A stretch of DNA of 64,000 nucleotides. It comes from Solwaraspora sp. WMMD1047 (lineage in GTDB: Bacteria > Actinomycetota > Actinomycetes > Mycobacteriales > Micromonosporaceae). The stretch covers positions 4,258,501-4,322,500 of the forward strand of contig NZ_JARUBL010000001.1 in assembly GCF_029626155.1 (NCBI RefSeq). Reading direction: 5' to 3'. Below the pieces are notes generated by a model, which worked only from the letters and a program-made list of their open reading frames with translations, was not told the DNA's origin and ran no database searches. Positions 27,852 to 35,701 of the stretch are shown piece after piece; positions within the stretch are counted from its first letter, which is position 1, and each line of letters starts with the position of its first letter. Made by a program: the position numbers and the translations under genes.

Positions 27852-28679
27852 TCAGCTGGCCAGTCGGCCGCTCAGCTCGTCGGCGACCCGGGCGGCCAGG
27901 TCGGTGGGGATCGCCGCGGCGATCTCTTCGGCGGGCAACCCGGCCAGCACCCCGGCGACGAGCGCGGGGCGTTCGGCGGCCAGCGCGGCGGTCAGCTCAC
28001 TGCGGTCCAGCCCGTCGATCTCGCTGACCGCCGACGCCAGGGCCGCGATCGCGTTCGCGATGGCCGGCAACTGGGTGTTCACCATGATGTAGACCCGGTC
28101 GGCGGTGTCACTGATTCCCTCGTTGACGGTCTTGCCGTTCTTGAGCCGGTCGCTGAGTTCCATCTCGTTCCCCTGTTCGTCGACAATCTGGATGGCGCGG
28201 GCGACGATGGCCGGCTTCTGCGCCTTGATCGCGGGTCCCGGGCACTGGGAGTGGCCCCAGTCGTAACCGGACTCGGCCCCCATCGAGTGGTGCCCCAGGC
28301 CGCGTTGGGCCGGGGTGCCGGTGACCCGCAGCGGCACCCCGTACTCCCGGTGTGCCCGGGCCAGGATCTGCGCCGCCGCCTCCACCTGCTGCGGGGTCAA
28401 CCGGTCCGGCAGGAAGCCGGCGTTCTCGATGCTCAGCCAGGCGCTGTTGCCGGCCCGCTGGGTCCAGGCGATGACGTCGGTGTCGACCATCTGGGCGATC
28501 TCGCCGGACTTGCTGACGATGAAGTGCGACGAGACCCGGGCGATGGGATTGCGCTGCCAGGCGATCGTGCCCTCGTAGGTGCCGGCGGCGATGTGCAGCA
28601 CCACGCCGTCGTGCCGGGTGAGCGGGCCGCCCTGGTTGGGGCTGGGTCCCACCCATCTCGCGATGTCGGTCCAACGCAT
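27852..28679 (-). CDS. N-acetylmuramoyl-L-alanine amidase (Amidase_2), phage-lysin-like
   Basis: A 275-residue peptidoglycan amidase. The catalytic domain (about 1-175) shows zinc ligands in GVVLHIAAGTYEG (His), GLGHHSMGAES (His) and GHSQCPGPAIKAQ (the usual C-terminal Cys/His region), with SSHFIVSKSGEIAQMVDTDVIAWTQRAGN between them. The C-terminal part (about 195-275) is a helical low-complexity region (AIANAIAALASAVSEIDGL, EEIAAAIPTDLAARVADEL) like the tails of actinophage endolysins. There is no signal peptide, also phage-like. Start ATG 28679 has GGAGGAG. No other phage genes are in the window, so it looks like a domesticated lysin. Confidence 0.82.
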   Translation of the reverse strand: MRWTDIARWVGPSPNQGGPLTRHDGVVLHIAAGTYEGTIAWQRNPIARVSSHFIVSKSGEIAQMVDTDVIAWTQRAGNSAWLSIENAGFLPDRLTPQQVEAAAQILARAHREYGVPLRVTGTPAQRGLGHHSMGAESGYDWGHSQCPGPAIKAQKPAIVARAIQIVDEQGNEMELSDRLKNGKTVNEGISDTADRVYIMVNTQLPAIANAIAALASAVSEIDGLDRSELTAALAAERPALVAGVLAGLPAEEIAAAIPTDLAARVADELSGRLAS

Positions 28680-28823
28680 CAGGTGTCTCTCCTCCAGGTA
28701 TCGGGTCGGGCCACGATGCCGGGGGTGATAACCGAAAAGTAACTAACTCGATGCGCATAAGTCCAGGTCAGGGGCGTGCCAACCTGGACAGTGTGACGTG
28801 GAGTAACCGATCGGGGGACCGGG

Positions 28824-29675
28824 TCAGGATGCTGCGACGAGCCGGTGCCGCAGTTCGCCGAGCCCGGCGATCCGGCTTTCCAACACGTCGCCGGGGGCCA
28901 GGTAGCGGGGTGGCCTGCGGCCCATCCCGACGCCGGGCGGGGTGCCGGTGAAGATCAGGTCGCCCGGGTACAGCGGGCCGACGCCGGACAGGTACGCGAC
29001 CAGTTCGGTCACCGGGAAGACCATGTCCCGGGTGTTGCCGACCTGTACCTGCTCCCCGTTCAGCGTGCACACCAGGTCGAGCTGGTCCGGGTCGGCCAGC
29101 TCGTCGACGGTGGTCAGCCAGGGGCCGACCGGGCCGTAGCCGGGAAACGACTTGCCGAGGCTGAACTGTGGCGGCGTGCCGCGCATCTGCACCGCCCGGT
29201 CGGAGAGGTCCTGGCCGATGGCGAGCCCGGCGATGTGGTCCCAGGCGTCGGCGGCCGACACCCGGTACGCCGCCCGGCCGAGCACCGCGACCAGTTCGAT
29301 CTCCCAGTCCACCTGCTCTCCGGAGAGGACGATGTCGCCGGCGGGGCCGAACAGGCAGGACGGGAACTTGGTGAAGATCAGGGGGTCGGTCGGCTGGGCG
29401 AAGCCGGACTCGGCGGTGTGGTCCCGGTAGTTGAGGCCGACCGCGAAGATCTGCCGGGGCCGCGGCACGGCCGGGCCGAGCGCGGCGGGGTCCACCGCGG
29501 TCAGCGGGGCGTCCGGTCCCGGCCCGCCGGAGCCGGCCCAGGCGACGAACTCCGGCCAGACGTCGTACACGGACTGCGGATCCGGACCGAACCGGCCGTC
29601 GCTGGCGGCGGCGACGTCGATCGCACCACCGTCGGTCAGGATCACCAGTCGGTCGGTCAGATTCGCCAGTCGCAT
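28824..29675 (-). CDS. Fumarylacetoacetate hydrolase family protein
   Basis: A 283-residue FAH-family enzyme. It shows the metal-binding pattern EIELVAVLG (Glu) and GLAIGQDLSDRAVQMRG (Asp), the conserved GLNYRDHTAE and FTKFPSCLFGP, and the C-terminal PLYPGDLIFTGTPPGVGMGR. Members hydrolyse or decarboxylate 2-oxo acids in aromatic and sugar degradation; several are acylpyruvases or oxaloacetate decarboxylases. Start ATG 29675 is preceded by GGAGGCGAGG. It stands alone and no pathway is implied by the neighbours. Confidence 0.9.
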   Translation of the reverse strand: MRLANLTDRLVILTDGGAIDVAAASDGRFGPDPQSVYDVWPEFVAWAGSGGPGPDAPLTAVDPAALGPAVPRPRQIFAVGLNYRDHTAESGFAQPTDPLIFTKFPSCLFGPAGDIVLSGEQVDWEIELVAVLGRAAYRVSAADAWDHIAGLAIGQDLSDRAVQMRGTPPQFSLGKSFPGYGPVGPWLTTVDELADPDQLDLVCTLNGEQVQVGNTRDMVFPVTELVAYLSGVGPLYPGDLIFTGTPPGVGMGRRPPRYLAPGDVLESRIAGLGELRHRLVAAS

Positions 29676-29791
29676 AACGTCCTCGCCTCCAGGGATGCAT
29701 CAGGCTACCGTCAGCTTCGCTTTTCGCGCCAACCAGTCATCCGCGCAAACCACCCGAACCACGGCAACCAACGATCACCAGCGGGAGAGGC

Positions 29792-30373
29792 ATGCAGACC
29801 GCATCCGATGATCAGCGACCCGGCCGCGGCAGCAGCCTCGCCCGGGCACTGTCGGAATACCGTCCCGCGGCCGGGCGGGAACGGGCCGATCTCGACCGGG
29901 CCCGGTCCCTGCTCGGCACCGGCGACCCCTGGCGGCGGGACAACCCGCTGCACCTGACCGGCTCGGCGCTGATCGTCCACCCGGCCAGCCGCCGGGTGCT
30001 GCTGCGTTGGCACCCGCGCCAGCGGGCCTGGCTGCAGGTCGGCGGCCACGCCGATCCGGACGAGACGGATCCGCTGGTCATCGCCCTTAGGGAGGGGTAC
30101 GAGGAGACCGGGCTGACCGACCTGGTCCCCTGGCCGGACGGCGCGCTCGTCCACCTGGTGGTGGTCCCGGTCGCGGCCGGCAAGGGCGAGCCCGCCCACG
30201 AACACATCGACCTGCGCTACGTGCTCGCCACCGGCGACCCGGCGGCGGCCCGACCCGAGTCGGCCGACGCGGAGCTGCGGTGGCTGGACGTACCTTCGGC
30301 GCGCGCCCTGACCACCGAGGCGAATCTCCGGGAGTTCCTGGACCGGGTGGGTCGACTCTTCGACCGCCACTGA
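29792..30373 (+). CDS. NUDIX hydrolase
   Basis: A 193-residue NUDIX protein. The Nudix box is complete: GGHADPDETDPLVIALREGYEETGL, with the REGYEE metal-binding helix. The N-terminal 45 residues form a helical extension (SSLARALSEYRPAAGRERADLDRARSLL). It would hydrolyse a nucleoside-diphosphate-linked compound such as an oxidised nucleotide, NADH or ADP-ribose; the specificity is unknown. Start ATG 29792 has GGGAGAGG upstream. It is followed by the XRE regulator on the same strand, but 106 bp away. Confidence 0.92.
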   Translation: MQTASDDQRPGRGSSLARALSEYRPAAGRERADLDRARSLLGTGDPWRRDNPLHLTGSALIVHPASRRVLLRWHPRQRAWLQVGGHADPDETDPLVIALREGYEETGLTDLVPWPDGALVHLVVVPVAAGKGEPAHEHIDLRYVLATGDPAAARPESADAELRWLDVPSARALTTEANLREFLDRVGRLFDRH

Positions 30374-30479
30374 CCGACCGGGCGGCCGGGTGATCGATCC
30401 ACATCGGCCACTGCCCCAGGTTGCCGGTGGTTGTACCGTGACAGCGGCTGACGTCAGACGCCGCGTCCGGGAGAGCATC

Positions 30480-31724
30480 GTGTCATCTGATCGGTTTGGA
30501 GCCGAGTTGCGCCGCCGACGGGCCACGGCGAACCTGTCGCTGACCGAGTTGTCCCGCCTGGTCCACTACGACAAGGGTCATCTGAGCAAGGTGGAGCGTG
30601 GCCGGCGACCGGCCAGTGTGGCCCTCGCCCGGATCTGCGACTCGGTGCTCGACGCCGGTGGGCGGTTGCAGGAGCTGGTCGCCGCGCCCGCCCCGGCGCC
30701 CAGACCGGCCGGCGGACCGCAGCTGCTCGCCGCCGGAAGCTCCCTTGCGGACATTCTCGATCTTGTCGCGGTGCACGCCGACCAGCTCGGCGACGAGGTG
30801 AGCCCCACCACCCTGGACGTCGCCGCCGCCGACCCGGAGACCCCCGACCGGTTCCGGACGTTGTTCGACCTGCTCCGTCGGCAGGGGCGGCAGTCGCATC
30901 CCGGGCTGATCCTGCCCACCGTCCTGACGCCGGCCCGGCTGCTCTGCCGGCTGGGCGCCACGGCCACCGAGCCGGTCCGCGTCCAGCTGCTCGCCCTGGC
31001 GGCACACTATCTGGAGTTCGCCGGCTGGATGGCCCAGGAGGCCGGTGACGACGAGCGGGCGCTGCGGTTGACCGCCGCCGCCGAGCTGCTGGCGGCCCCC
31101 GCCGAGGCGCCCCAGCTGGCCCCGTACGCACTGGTGCGCTACGCCGAGCTCGCGCTCTACCGGGGCGACGCGCGGCGGGTGATCGAGCTCGCCGAGCAGG
31201 CCGAGCAGGACCGCAACGCCACCACCCGGGTCCGCATCCTGGCCGCCCAACGGGCCGCCCAGGGGTACGCCCTCAGCGGTGACACCGCCGACTGCGAGGC
31301 GGCCCTGGACCGGGCGGCGCGGCTGAACCGGCGACCGCAGGCCAGATCGGAGAGCGAGATCTGGCTCGGGTCGGCGGCCGCCGGGCGGGCCGACCGGTTG
31401 GTCCGGGGCTGGTGCTACTACGACCTCGGCCTGCCCGAGCAGGCCGCCGACCTGCTGGCGAAGGGGTTGGCCGAGATGCCGGCCGACGCGGTCCGCGCGA
31501 AGGCGTTGTACGGGGTCCGGCTGTCCCTGGCGCGGGCCGCCGCCGGTGACGTGGAGGGCGCCTGCGGGCAGGCGGACGAGGCCCTCACCCGGGCCCGGCT
31601 GGTCGGCTCGGCCACGGTCCGGCACCAGCTGCGCCAGCTCGAGAAGGAGCTGACCCGGTGGCGGCGCCGGTCCTGTGTACGCCATGTGCAGGCGCGGATG
31701 GCCGCGCTCGCCGCCGCCGGCTGA
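30480..31724 (+). CDS. XRE-family regulator with TPR-like sensor region
   Basis: A 414-residue protein. The N-terminal helix-turn-helix is FGAELRRRRATANLSLTELSRLVHYDKGHLSKVERGRRPAS. The rest is a chain of helical TPR-like repeats (LEFAGWMAQEAGDDERALRLTAAAELLA, LAQQAEQ-type and LYGVRLSLARAAAGDVEGACGQADEALTRARL). Actinomycete proteins of this build bind signalling peptides or partners. I choose GTG 30480, which has GGGAGAG 6 bp upstream; a GTG at 30438 is also possible. The gene directly follows the NUDIX gene, a pairing common in Streptomyces and relatives. Confidence 0.85.
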   Translation: MSSDRFGAELRRRRATANLSLTELSRLVHYDKGHLSKVERGRRPASVALARICDSVLDAGGRLQELVAAPAPAPRPAGGPQLLAAGSSLADILDLVAVHADQLGDEVSPTTLDVAAADPETPDRFRTLFDLLRRQGRQSHPGLILPTVLTPARLLCRLGATATEPVRVQLLALAAHYLEFAGWMAQEAGDDERALRLTAAAELLAAPAEAPQLAPYALVRYAELALYRGDARRVIELAEQAEQDRNATTRVRILAAQRAAQGYALSGDTADCEAALDRAARLNRRPQARSESEIWLGSAAAGRADRLVRGWCYYDLGLPEQAADLLAKGLAEMPADAVRAKALYGVRLSLARAAAGDVEGACGQADEALTRARLVGSATVRHQLRQLEKELTRWRRRSCVRHVQARMAALAAAG

Positions 31725-31814
31725 CGCTCCACACCGGTCACCGAAAGTCACCGTCCGATCAGCAACAGGCAACCGTGGTACGCGCGGGCCGGTATCGGCC
31801 AGGCTCGAATCCGG

Positions 31815-32558
31815 ATGAGATCGTTTCCCGGACGCGACGTCCCGCCACCCCCGACGGCCTTCGGATACCGACCACCTCCGGAGGCGATCGCGCTCGCCTG
31901 GATCTGTGCCGGCGCCGACTGCGGCCGGCGCGGTGCCGGGGCGCTGGTCGGCGCCTGGCCACGGTCGTGCCCGGACTGCGGGCACCCGGTGGCCACCCAC
32001 GAACTGGCCGACCCCTGGCAGCACGCCGCCCGCCGGGTGGAGATCGACGTCCGGCTGGTCCGCCCGCGCCACTCCGGCGACCGGGTGGACGCCGCGGCCG
32101 AGGACCTGCGGTGGCATGTGGTGGACGCGTTGCGGCAGGGTCGGCCGGAGCTCGCCGAGGCGCGCCGCCAGCGGCTCGACGCGTTCCTGACCGACCGGGA
32201 GGCCGCCGGTTCGTTCGACTGCGGCCGGCACCGGCGGTCGGTGGTCCGCGAGGCGTTGGAATACCATGCCGTCGACCTGGCGGCCCGGGAGCTGGCGAGC
32301 TGGTACCGGTGTGCCGCGGCCCGGTCCGGGTCGCCGGACCGCCGGGGCGCGACCGGTGAACTGGCCGAGCAGCTGATCGCCTTCCTGGAACAGCCGGGCA
32401 CCATCGCCGACGGACCGGCGGCCAACGAGGTCTGGCAGCTGCTCACCGACCTGGTCACCGGGTTGGACGGGCTGCCGTGGGCGGACCTGCGGGACCGCCT
32501 CGACCGGCTGCGCCGGGTCCGACGCGCCGGACCCGGGCGGGGGTGGCCGCCGCCGTGA
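31815..32558 (+). CDS. Hypothetical protein with zinc-ribbon-like cysteines
   Basis: A 247-residue soluble protein. Near the N-terminus ALAWICAGADCGRRG and PRSCPDCGHPVATHEL give two Cys pairs that may bind zinc. The rest is helical and Arg/Ala-rich (VDAAAEDLRWHVVDALRQGRPELAEARRQRL, GELAEQLIAFLEQPG). No family is known to me. Start ATG 31815 lacks a strong Shine-Dalgarno sequence. The protein could bind nucleic acid, but nothing proves it. Confidence 0.6.
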   Translation: MRSFPGRDVPPPPTAFGYRPPPEAIALAWICAGADCGRRGAGALVGAWPRSCPDCGHPVATHELADPWQHAARRVEIDVRLVRPRHSGDRVDAAAEDLRWHVVDALRQGRPELAEARRQRLDAFLTDREAAGSFDCGRHRRSVVREALEYHAVDLAARELASWYRCAAARSGSPDRRGATGELAEQLIAFLEQPGTIADGPAANEVWQLLTDLVTGLDGLPWADLRDRLDRLRRVRRAGPGRGWPPP

Positions 32559-32631
32559 GTGGCCCGGCGCCGTCGGCGGGGCATCCGACACGCACCGGCG
32601 ACCAGCGGGGCTTCGAGCGGACCGGGCCTTC

Positions 32632-33399
32632 TCAGCCGGACAGCATCGGCAGCAGCTGCCGGATCTGGCCGTTGCGGGAGGTGTCGATCCGGTGGGCGAG
32701 CGCCTTCGCCTCCGGGTGCGCCCCACCGGCGGTCTCCATCCGGGCCAGCTCGATCGCGTTGTGCTGGTGCGCGATGAGGATGTTGAGGAAGGTTCGCTCG
32801 AACCGGGTGGCGTCGGTGGTCCGCAGCAGGTCGAGGTCGGCGGTGCTGGTGCCGCGCAGCACCTGGTGACCGCCGTGCGCGCCGGGCGCCAGGTGCGCCG
32901 CCGGATCGGCAGTCACCGGTTGGTCCCAGTCCCGCAGCCACCCGGTCATCGTCTCGGCCTCGGTCCGCTGGGTCACCTGGATGGCGGCGGCCAGGGTCGC
33001 CAGTTCCGGCCGCAGCGGCTGCTCGGCGGCCAACGCGAGCAACCGCTCGGCGGCCGCGTGCTGCTCCAGCATCATCTGCAGGAACATCACGTCGGTGGCG
33101 TTGAAGGCGGCCGCGGCCGGCACCGACGCCGGACCGCCGGCGGGGCCGGACCCGGCCTGCGTTGACCTGTCACCTGCCGGCTGCGGCCCGCCAGCCGGTG
33201 CCGAGCCGCAGCCGGCGAGCAGGGCGCCCACAACCACGACTCCCACCAGCCGGGCGACAACCAGCCGGGCTGCCGCCGTCAGGGCTCTCACCGGCGAGCC
33301 GGTGCCGATCCGAGGTGGGGTCGACGTGCTGGTTGACGACCCGCCCACGGCCGGGCCAGCCGGTCCTCGGTGCCGCTTGTCTTTGGTTGGGCGCATCAT
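32632..33399 (-). CDS. DUF305 lipoprotein
   Basis: A 255-residue protein. An unusually long N-terminus precedes a lipoprotein signal, VVVVGALLAGCGS, with lipobox LAGC. The DUF305 domain follows: FNATDVMFLQMMLEQHAAAERLLALAAEQ, then ERTFLNILIAHQHNAIELARME near the end, rich in His and Met as in copper-handling ferritin-like proteins. It should be anchored outside the cell. The neighbouring LPMO needs copper, so a copper-supply role is possible but unproven. Start ATG 33399 or 33396. Confidence 0.88.
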   Translation of the reverse strand: MMRPTKDKRHRGPAGPAVGGSSTSTSTPPRIGTGSPVRALTAAARLVVARLVGVVVVGALLAGCGSAPAGGPQPAGDRSTQAGSGPAGGPASVPAAAAFNATDVMFLQMMLEQHAAAERLLALAAEQPLRPELATLAAAIQVTQRTEAETMTGWLRDWDQPVTADPAAHLAPGAHGGHQVLRGTSTADLDLLRTTDATRFERTFLNILIAHQHNAIELARMETAGGAHPEAKALAHRIDTSRNGQIRQLLPMLSG

Positions 33400-33423
33400 G
33401 TCGCAGCTCACCCCCTCGGTCAC

Positions 33424-33450
33424 GGTGGCCGGCCGGGCCGGCCGGCCACC
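33424..33450 (-). terminator. Very strong GC hairpin after the LPMO gene
   Basis: Thirteen-base arms GGTGGCCGGCCGG and CCGGCCGGCCACC are separated by a single G, so the stem is about 11 bp with a 5-base loop. It lies between the LPMO stop (33462) and the DUF305 start (33399), both on the minus strand. It should end or weaken read-through from the LPMO gene. Confidence 0.6.
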
Positions 33451-33461
33451 GAGCGGTGTGG

Positions 33462-34202
33462 TCAGAGCCGCTGCCAGAGGGCCGGGACGTTTGGCGGTTC
33501 CCAGCCGGTCAGGGCGGTGTGCGCCTGCCGGCACCGGTAGCTCGCCCCGCCGTAGGTGACGGTCGCGCCGACCGCGTACGCCGTGCCGGCCGACCAGGTG
33601 CCACCCGGCGCGGGCGGCGGCGTGGTCGGGGCGGGCGGCGGCGTGGTCGGGTTCGGTGGTGGCGTGGTCGGGTTGGGAGGCGGCGGGTTCCCGCCGCCGA
33701 TCTGCACGTCCACGCAGGAGTAGAAGGCCATCGGGGTGTCGGCGATGTTCCAGATGGCCAGCACCGTCTGGCGGCCGGTCCGACCACCGAGGTTGACGGT
33801 GTGCGACACGGTCGCGTTCGGTTGCCGGCCGCCGTCGTCGAAGACCGCGATCCGGCTGCCGCCGATGAAGTACTCCCAGGTGGTGGTGGAGTGCCGGGCG
33901 GTGAGCGTCCAGTTGAAGGTGACCGAGTTGCCGACCGGGGTCACCGGCCAGTTGACGCTGTTGTCGTTGAGGATGGCGAACCGGCTCAGTCCGGCGTGGC
34001 AGTTGCGCTGCCCCTTGGGTCCTTCGACGCTCTGCGGCTCGTACTGGATCTGGCCGCAGTTGGCGACTCTTCCCTGGAAGCACATCGCCTGCCGGCTCGG
34101 CGGCGACGAGATGTAGCCGTGTGCCTGGGCGGGTGTCGCCACCAGCAGGGTGCCGAGGATGGCGCCGGCCGACAGCACCGGCAGCGTGATCCTTCGTCGC
34201 AT
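33462..34202 (-). CDS. Secreted chitin/cellulose-active LPMO (AA10) with CBM5/12 domain
   Basis: A 246-residue copper monooxygenase. The signal peptide ends ...ATPAQA and the mature protein starts at His28 (HGYISSPPSRQ), the N-terminal copper ligand. The second histidine is His104 in TARHSTTTWEYF, and IADTPMAFYSCVDVQI supplies the axial aromatic. A proline-threonine linker (NPTTPPPNPTT, repeated) joins a small CBM5/12 domain (WSAGTAYAVGATVTYGGASYRCRQAHTAL ending LWQRL). It cuts crystalline chitin or cellulose oxidatively. ATG 34202 has GGGAGGAG. The AT-rich upstream stretch (34250-34300) contains TTAACAGTAAATAGTCCTAA, similar in style to actinomycete glycoside-hydrolase operators. Confidence 0.93.
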   Translation of the reverse strand: MRRRITLPVLSAGAILGTLLVATPAQAHGYISSPPSRQAMCFQGRVANCGQIQYEPQSVEGPKGQRNCHAGLSRFAILNDNSVNWPVTPVGNSVTFNWTLTARHSTTTWEYFIGGSRIAVFDDGGRQPNATVSHTVNLGGRTGRQTVLAIWNIADTPMAFYSCVDVQIGGGNPPPPNPTTPPPNPTTPPPAPTTPPPAPGGTWSAGTAYAVGATVTYGGASYRCRQAHTALTGWEPPNVPALWQRL

Positions 34203-34335
34203 CGGGTTCTCCTCCCGTCATGGTGGACGGAGATGGCTGTGAATTGTCACCATAATGTAAACACTCTTAACAGTAAATAGTCCTAATGAAAGTTCTCGAT
34301 GATCGGCTCAGCCGACGCGTGCCGGCGCCGAAAGG

Positions 34336-35598
34336 TCAGAAGCCGTCCGGGGTGATCAGGCCTCCGGCCAGCGCCCGCTCCCGCCAGGCACCCAACCCAT
34401 CCACCAACCCGTCCGCGCCGGCATCGTCGGGGGCGCAGAGCAGCAGGTCGGAGATCCGCCCGGCCAGCCGGATCCGCTGGCCGAGCAGGACCCGCAGGCC
34501 GCGCCGGGCGAGCAGGTCGGCACCGTCCAGCTCCGCGTCCAGGACCAGAGCGACCCGCCCGTACGCGGGCAGCACGCCGGGCAGGGCGGACAGGAACGGC
34601 ACCAGCGACTCGGCCAACGCTCCACCGGCCCGCACCGCCACCTCCCAGGGCGGATTGGTGAGCACCGACGTCACCGCCCCCGGCCGCCACGGCAGGCGGG
34701 CCGCGTCCGCCCGGCCGAACCCGATCCGTTGACCGGCCCGGCCGGCGTTGTCCCGGGCGTTCGCCAGCCGGCCAGGGTCCAGGTCGGTGCCGAGCACGGT
34801 CGCCGCCGGCAACGCGTACGCCGCCTCGATCGCGATCGTGCCGTCCCCGCAGAACGGGTCGGCCACCACCGGCACCTGCGACACCCCGCCCCGCGACGCC
34901 GCCCCGCCCCGCGACGCCGCCCCGGCCTGCGGGGTCCCGGCCACCGGCAGCCGGGCCACCGGCAGCCCGGCCACCGGCGGCCCGGTTGGTAGCGCGAGCC
35001 GAGCCATCGCCGCGGCCAGCGGTGGGTGCAGGGTGCCCGCCCCGGTCGCGAGCTTGTATGCCCGCCGGTGCAGCGGGCGCACCCCGAGCCGAAGCGCGAC
35101 CACGAGCTGCGGACCACGCACCATGAGTCGTACCGTCAGGTCGGTCTCCCCCGGCGTGCGGCCGGCGCCGTCGCGGGCCGCGAACACCCCACCGAGCCGC
35201 GCCGCGATCGCTGCGCCGACCGTGTTCTCCAGCGCGAACCGGTTGAACGAACGCCGACCGTCCAGACTCGCGACCACGTCGAACCGGGGCCGCTCCGGCA
35301 CCGGCCGGAGTTGGCCGAGCCGGTCCCGCCAGGTGGCCCAGTCCAGGCGGGCGCACCACGCCGCGACCCGGGCCGGCACGTCCCGGGTGGCGCCGACGCC
35401 GTCGCGCACCGCCACCCGCAGGAAGGCGTCGTCGACGGTCCGCAGCGCCAACAATCCCGGTTCCGGCCAGCGACCGGTCTCGAAGGTCACCTCCCGGGCC
35501 GCCAGTCGTGGCCGCACCGCCGGCAGTGCGGTCGCGACCTCGTCGGCGGCCACCCACTCCAGCCCCCGGACCACCCGGGCAAGGATCGTGACGGTCAC
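34336..35598 (-). CDS. THUMP-domain RNA guanine-N2-methyltransferase (RlmL/Trm14-like)
   Basis: A 420-residue Rossmann methyltransferase. The N-terminal half carries a THUMP-like RNA-binding region (LARVVRGLEWVAADEVA, then FALENTVGAAIAARLGGVFAARDG and RGPQLVVALRLGVRPLHRRAYKLATGAGTL). The C-terminal half binds SAM: VVADPFCGDGTIAIEAAYALP, VLGTDLDPGRLANARDNA and the catalytic NPPW in VLTNPPWEVAVR. It likely makes m2G in rRNA or tRNA. A low-complexity insert (PVAGLPVARLPVAGTPQ, then two GAASRG units) lies between the domains. Start GTG 35598. Confidence 0.85.
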   Translation of the reverse strand: MTVTILARVVRGLEWVAADEVATALPAVRPRLAAREVTFETGRWPEPGLLALRTVDDAFLRVAVRDGVGATRDVPARVAAWCARLDWATWRDRLGQLRPVPERPRFDVVASLDGRRSFNRFALENTVGAAIAARLGGVFAARDGAGRTPGETDLTVRLMVRGPQLVVALRLGVRPLHRRAYKLATGAGTLHPPLAAAMARLALPTGPPVAGLPVARLPVAGTPQAGAASRGGAASRGGVSQVPVVADPFCGDGTIAIEAAYALPAATVLGTDLDPGRLANARDNAGRAGQRIGFGRADAARLPWRPGAVTSVLTNPPWEVAVRAGGALAESLVPFLSALPGVLPAYGRVALVLDAELDGADLLARRGLRVLLGQRIRLAGRISDLLLCAPDDAGADGLVDGLGAWRERALAGGLITPDGF

Positions 35599-35641
35599 CG
35601 GGTCACGCTACCCGCCACCCACCCACCGCACCCCTGCCCCC

Positions 35642-35701
35642 ACCCGTGATCGCGAAACGTTCGGGTCGCGCCAGATCACCGGATCATTCGTGATCACGGG
35701 T
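35642..35701. repeat. Large interrupted palindrome (REP-like)
   Basis: Fifteen-base arms ACCCGTGATCGCGAA (35642-35656) and TTCGTGATCACGGGT (35687-35701) pair at 14 positions around a 30-base centre. It lies between the MFS gene stop and the methyltransferase start, both on the minus strand. The centre includes GATCACCGGATC. It could be a dispersed palindromic repeat, a terminator, or both. Confidence 0.55.
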
